Origin: CAZVUW01 sp964629825
GTDB taxonomy: Bacteria; Actinomycetota; Nitriliruptoria; Euzebyales; Egibacteraceae
DNA: 8,230 bases
Direction: 5' to 3'
NCBI GenBank assembly: GCA_964629825.1
Contig: CAZVUW010000120.1
Coordinates: 1 to 8,230 of the forward strand
Made by a program: the position numbers and the translations under genes. The notes beneath the pieces were generated by a model, which was given only the letters and a program-made list of their open reading frames with translations, was not told where the DNA came from and made no database searches. Each line of letters begins with the position of its first letter. Position 1 is the stretch's first letter. Positions 5,835 through 8,230 of this stretch are shown here, piece by piece.

Positions 5835-6989
5835 TCACCAGCCCGCGGCCGCGAAGCGCTCCCCGAGCGTGGCGAGCCGCTCGACGGGCTCGCGGCTGAA
5901 GACGATGCGCAGGTGGCGCGGCGCGACCGAATCGCCCCATCCGGTCATGGGCGTCGCCGCGACCTTGCCGTGCGCCAGCAAGGCGGCCGACAGCTCGCCG
6001 GGAGATGTGCCCATGGCCGCGGCGTCGACCAGCAGCGACCAGCCGCCCTCCGGCACCATGGCGGGGCGATCGCCGAGGGCCGAGAGCACGGCGTCTCTGC
6101 GCTGCTGGAGCTCGGCCGTCGCTGCGGCGACGCCGTCGTCTTCGCCGGCCCTCAGCGCGGCCTCGGCGCCCGGCTGGGTGAGCCCAGGCGGTGTGACCAC
6201 GTTGTAGGTGTGGGTCCACACGACGCGATCGGCCACGGCCTCGGGGGCGGCCACCCAGCCGATCCGCCAGCCGATCATCCGGTACTCCTTGGAGACCGAG
6301 CCGATCGTGATCACCCGGTCCGCGCCGCCGGGCAGCGCGGCGGGGTGCAGCACGGGCAGCCCGTCGAAGACCAGCCGCTCCATCGCCGCGTCGTAGAGCA
6401 GCCACAGGTCGTGCCGCTCGCAGAGGTCCAGCACGGCGCGCCACTCGCCCTCGGACAGCACGTGACCTGTGGGCATGGACGGGCTCATGAGCAGCAGCGC
6501 TCGGGTCTTCGGCCCGATGGCCGCGGCGAGCCGCTCGGGGTCGAGCCGCCAGCGCCGGTCCGCGACGGACAGCGGCACGGTGATCGGCACGGCGCCGGCC
6601 AGGGTGACCCGCTGGATCAGGCCGGCGTAGGTCGGGTCGGTCAGCACGACCTCGTCGCCGACGTCGACCGTCGCCAGCAGAGCCGCCAGCACGCCCTCGG
6701 TGCCGCCGGCGGTGATCACGACGTTGCGGTCCCCATCGAACGGGCGCCCGGTCGTGGCCGTCAGGCGCTCGGCCACCGCCGCGCGCAGGCTGGCGCGACC
6801 GATGAAGGGCAGATAGCTGTTGGCCGCGGGGTCCTCCAGCGCGGCGCGCACCGCCTGCACCGCAGCGTCCGGAGGCGGCAGGTCGGTGTCCAGGTTCTCG
6901 AGCCGCAGCACCTCGGGATCGTCGGCCTGGGCCGCGACCCGGTCGATGCCGAAGCCCACCACGGTTCGAAGTCGCTTCGGTGTGTGCAT
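5835..6989 (-). CDS. PLP-dependent class I/II aminotransferase, atypical cofactor pocket
   Basis: This 384-residue fold-type I aminotransferase belongs to the aspartate-aminotransferase superfamily. The N-terminal region (LENLDTDLPPP, then YLPFIGRASLRAAVAERL at about 60-76) is typical. GGTEG at 95-99 contacts the PLP phosphate, and Lys234 in GSVSKEYRMIGWRIGW is the Schiff-base lysine. Asp200 should bind the pyridine nitrogen, and Arg361 in HLRIVFSREP is the expected substrate carboxylate binder. Two usual residues differ: the SNPTG motif reads SMPTG (Met172), and the Tyr of D-x-x-Y reads Met203 (YDAAMERL). Substrate and pathway cannot be assigned; no biosynthetic partner is adjacent. The ATG at 6989 is chosen because TACGGT lies 7 nt before it (leaderless), although GGTGAG could also act as Shine-Dalgarno. 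The minus frame stays open far upstream, but that part is antisense to the next gene. Confidence 0.92.
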   Translation of the reverse strand: MHTPKRLRTVVGFGIDRVAAQADDPEVLRLENLDTDLPPPDAAVQAVRAALEDPAANSYLPFIGRASLRAAVAERLTATTGRPFDGDRNVVITAGGTEGVLAALLATVDVGDEVVLTDPTYAGLIQRVTLAGAVPITVPLSVADRRWRLDPERLAAAIGPKTRALLLMSPSMPTGHVLSEGEWRAVLDLCERHDLWLLYDAAMERLVFDGLPVLHPAALPGGADRVITIGSVSKEYRMIGWRIGWVAAPEAVADRVVWTHTYNVVTPPGLTQPGAEAALRAGEDDGVAAATAELQQRRDAVLSALGDRPAMVPEGGWSLLVDAAAMGTSPGELSAALLAHGKVAATPMTGWGDSVAPRHLRIVFSREPVERLATLGERFAAAGW

Positions 6990-7160
6990 GTCGCTCACCG
7001 TAGCCCAGGCAGCGGTGGGCGCTACCGCGTAGGATGTTGGTCCTTGCACCCCCCGGTGTGGTTGACTGTTGCGCGTCGCGATGAGCCCCTTTGCCCGTCG
7101 GACGCTCGTCGTGCTGCCACAGCTAGCCCCCGGTCCCCCTAGCTTCCGAAGGTTGACCGT
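6990..7160. promoter_or_regulatory. Divergent promoter region, aminotransferase / M23-fold gene
   Basis: On - the hexamer TACGGT (7002 down to 6997) is a TAnnnT -10 placed so that the aminotransferase transcript would begin at its ATG. On + TAGGAT (7030-7035) is a good actinobacterial -10 and would give the M23-fold gene a leader of about 120 nt. An inverted repeat, GCGGT (7012-7016) and ACCGC (7024-7028), lies between the two -10 boxes and could be an operator. No recognisable riboswitch is seen in the leader. Confidence 0.45.
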
Positions 7161-8105
7161 TTGCGATACGACGATCTGCGCGCGCTGGGCCGTATAGGCC
7201 AGCCGCAGCCGGTCCGGCGCCGCCGCGCCGGCAGGCTGATCACCCGCGGAGCGGGCGAGCCTCTCGTCGCCACCCGTCGCCCGGTCATCCCCAAGCCGAT
7301 CCTGGTGGCCGTGGGCCTGCTGGTGAGCGTGCTGACCTACCTGGGTGTCGTGGCGGCCGGCCAATCGGACGGGGCTGACCAGGCCTCGCTCACCCGCACC
7401 GCCGCCGCCGCGAGCGCGACCGGTGAGGTGGCCGCCCCTGCGACCGCGCCACGGCGCAGCGCCATGACGGTCGACCGCTCCGGGCGCTCGCCCGTCCAGG
7501 CGGGCAGCGTCTTCGCCCGCGTGGAGGGCCTCGAGCTGGTCCTGCCGCACGAGCAGACCCTCAAGGTCGCCTTCCACGAGGCGAACCGACCCGAGGCCCT
7601 TCCCATGGACCCGGTCGGCGTCCTCGAGGGCAACGACAACGCCGAGCGCTACATCGCGCCCGCCGACGCGGAGGGGCCGGGCTACCACATCCTCTCCTCG
7701 CGCGGCCGCGGACGACCGCCCACCAGCGCGGTCGACATCGTCCTGCCCGACGGCGGCGTGGCCCTGGCGCCGGTCACCGGCACGGTCACCGAGGTCCGCC
7801 GCTACGTGCTGTCCGACGGAGTGCAGGACTGGCGGGTCGTCATCGAGCCGGACGCCCGCAAGGATCTCAACGTCGTCGTGATCCACCTGCACGAGCCGCA
7901 GGTGGCGGTCGGCGACCGCGTCGAGGCCGGCAGCTCCGCGATCGCCGTGGCGCGGCTGCTGCCCTTCACCAGCCACGTCGACTACGTGGTCGGGGAGCGG
8001 CATCCGCACGTCCACGTCGAGGTGAAGCCGTACAGCACCGGTGCGCCGATCGACCCCAACGCCCCGGCGGTCGAGCTCGGGGCCGAGGAGGACGCGCTCT
8101 TCTAG
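7161..8105 (+). CDS. Membrane-anchored M23/LytM-fold protein, probably catalytically degenerate
   Basis: A 314-residue protein with a short Arg-rich cytosolic end (RRRRAGR at 19-25) and one hydrophobic helix (about 46-66, PILVAVGLLVSVLTYLGVVA). An Ala/Thr-rich linker follows to about 115, and the extracytoplasmic C-terminal domain resembles peptidase M23 (about 170-300). M23 enzymes cut peptidoglycan cross-bridges using zinc held by His, Asp and the second His of HxH. Here VDIVLPDG supplies Asp192 and HVHVEVKP supplies His283/His285, with a supporting IHLH (242-244). The residue four before Asp192, normally the first zinc His of HxGVDI, is Thr188. It may therefore be a non-catalytic regulator or binding protein like LytM-domain amidase activators. 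An in-frame TAG at 7140 forces a start after it; TTG 7161 has GAAGG (7148-7152) 8 nt upstream. Confidence 0.8.
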   Translation: MRYDDLRALGRIGQPQPVRRRRAGRLITRGAGEPLVATRRPVIPKPILVAVGLLVSVLTYLGVVAAGQSDGADQASLTRTAAAASATGEVAAPATAPRRSAMTVDRSGRSPVQAGSVFARVEGLELVLPHEQTLKVAFHEANRPEALPMDPVGVLEGNDNAERYIAPADAEGPGYHILSSRGRGRPPTSAVDIVLPDGGVALAPVTGTVTEVRRYVLSDGVQDWRVVIEPDARKDLNVVVIHLHEPQVAVGDRVEAGSSAIAVARLLPFTSHVDYVVGERHPHVHVEVKPYSTGAPIDPNAPAVELGAEEDALF

Positions 8106-8230
8106 GCCCGTGGTCCGGCCTCGGCCGAGCCGTCCCATCCAACTGGTACCGTTGGCATCGGGCCCTGCGCGCCAGATGCCCGGCGGGTTCCCCCCTTGAA
8201 CCGAGCCCCGTCGAGCCAGGGAGAAGCACG
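8106..8230 (+). promoter_or_regulatory. Leader and ribosome binding site of a gene beyond the right edge
   Basis: After the M23-fold stop there is a possible -10 (TACCGT, 8147-8152) inside a small inverted repeat, CCAAC (8139-8143) and GTTGG (8151-8155). The window ends just after AGGGAGAAG (8218-8226), a good Shine-Dalgarno whose start codon would fall within a few bases past 8230. The next gene is not visible. By analogy with the mycobacterial order it could be pyrG, but nothing in the sequence proves this. Confidence 0.4.

Noticed and set aside
7034..7084. Possible 16-residue leader peptide with adjacent Cys codons before the M23-fold gene
   Set aside because: Its ATG overlaps the probable -10 box, it has no Shine-Dalgarno, and two Cys codons are too few for an attenuator call.
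5739..7142. Plus-strand open frame opposite the aminotransferase
   Set aside because: Arg/Gly/His-rich composition without a domain; shadow of the aminotransferase.
7042..7160. Cyclic di-AMP (ydaO-type) riboswitch upstream of the M23-fold gene
   Set aside because: Such switches often precede actinobacterial cell-wall hydrolase genes, but I cannot find the conserved stems or sequence blocks in this leader.
8120..8129. Perfect 10-nt palindrome CTCGGCCGAG after the M23-fold gene as a terminator
   Set aside because: It has no loop and no T-run, and such palindromes are expected by chance in GC-rich DNA.
6990..8138. Upstream extension of the aminotransferase frame (minus strand) making a 767-residue fusion
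   Set aside because: The extension is antisense to the M23-fold gene and has no domain; homology begins at the ATG at 6989, which has its own -10 box.

Overview
The window is a GC-rich stretch of actinobacterial chromosome. Its core gene order is a small TPR protein, then a short helical protein, tlyA, nadK and recN. This parallels what I recall of the Mycobacterium tuberculosis block Rv1691 to Rv1696 (TPR protein, HAD phosphatase, small protein, tlyA, ppnK/nadK, recN). GTG/TTG starts, TAnnnT -10 boxes and apparently leaderless genes also fit Actinomycetota. The neighbours differ from mycobacteria: there is a rhomboid protease, a phasin with a histone-like tail, a class I/II aminotransferase and a degenerate M23-fold protein. 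A deep-branching actinobacterial lineage is therefore likely, but I cannot name a genus. A 100-N gap flanked by identical 55-base copies shows that this is a scaffolded short-read assembly, possibly metagenomic.

Left part (1-1423): a short TPR gene on + converges on a rhomboid intramembrane protease on -, and the two stop codons interlock in one CTAG. A 219-bp divergent region then separates the rhomboid from the main + strand operon.

Middle (1424-3872): a tightly packed operon holds the phasin-like protein with an Ala/Lys tail, a 64-residue helical protein (ATGA overlap), tlyA (rRNA 2'-O-methyltransferase) and nadK (8-nt overlap, strong Shine-Dalgarno). No ATG/GTG/TTG lies where tlyA should start. 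An ACG with an ideal Shine-Dalgarno sits exactly where the family's initiator Met is expected.

Gap and recN (3873-5815): the sequence after nadK holds an inverted repeat with a tandem 9-mer in its loop. It is present twice, on either side of the Ns, most likely as an assembly artefact. recN appears to be transcribed from its own promoter as a leaderless mRNA, with a weak LexA-box-like site upstream.

Right part (5816-8230): a PLP-dependent aminotransferase on - converges with recN and diverges from a membrane-anchored M23-fold protein on +. The aminotransferase has Met at two positions that normally contact the PLP ring hydroxyl. The M23-fold protein lacks the first zinc-binding His. The last 125 bases carry a likely leader and Shine-Dalgarno for a gene starting just past the edge.

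I see no mobile element, CRISPR array, tRNA or rRNA. The window is mainly housekeeping. The points most worth checking are the tlyA start codon, the two enzyme families with altered key residues, the histone-tailed phasin in this operon, and the false-looking assembly gap.
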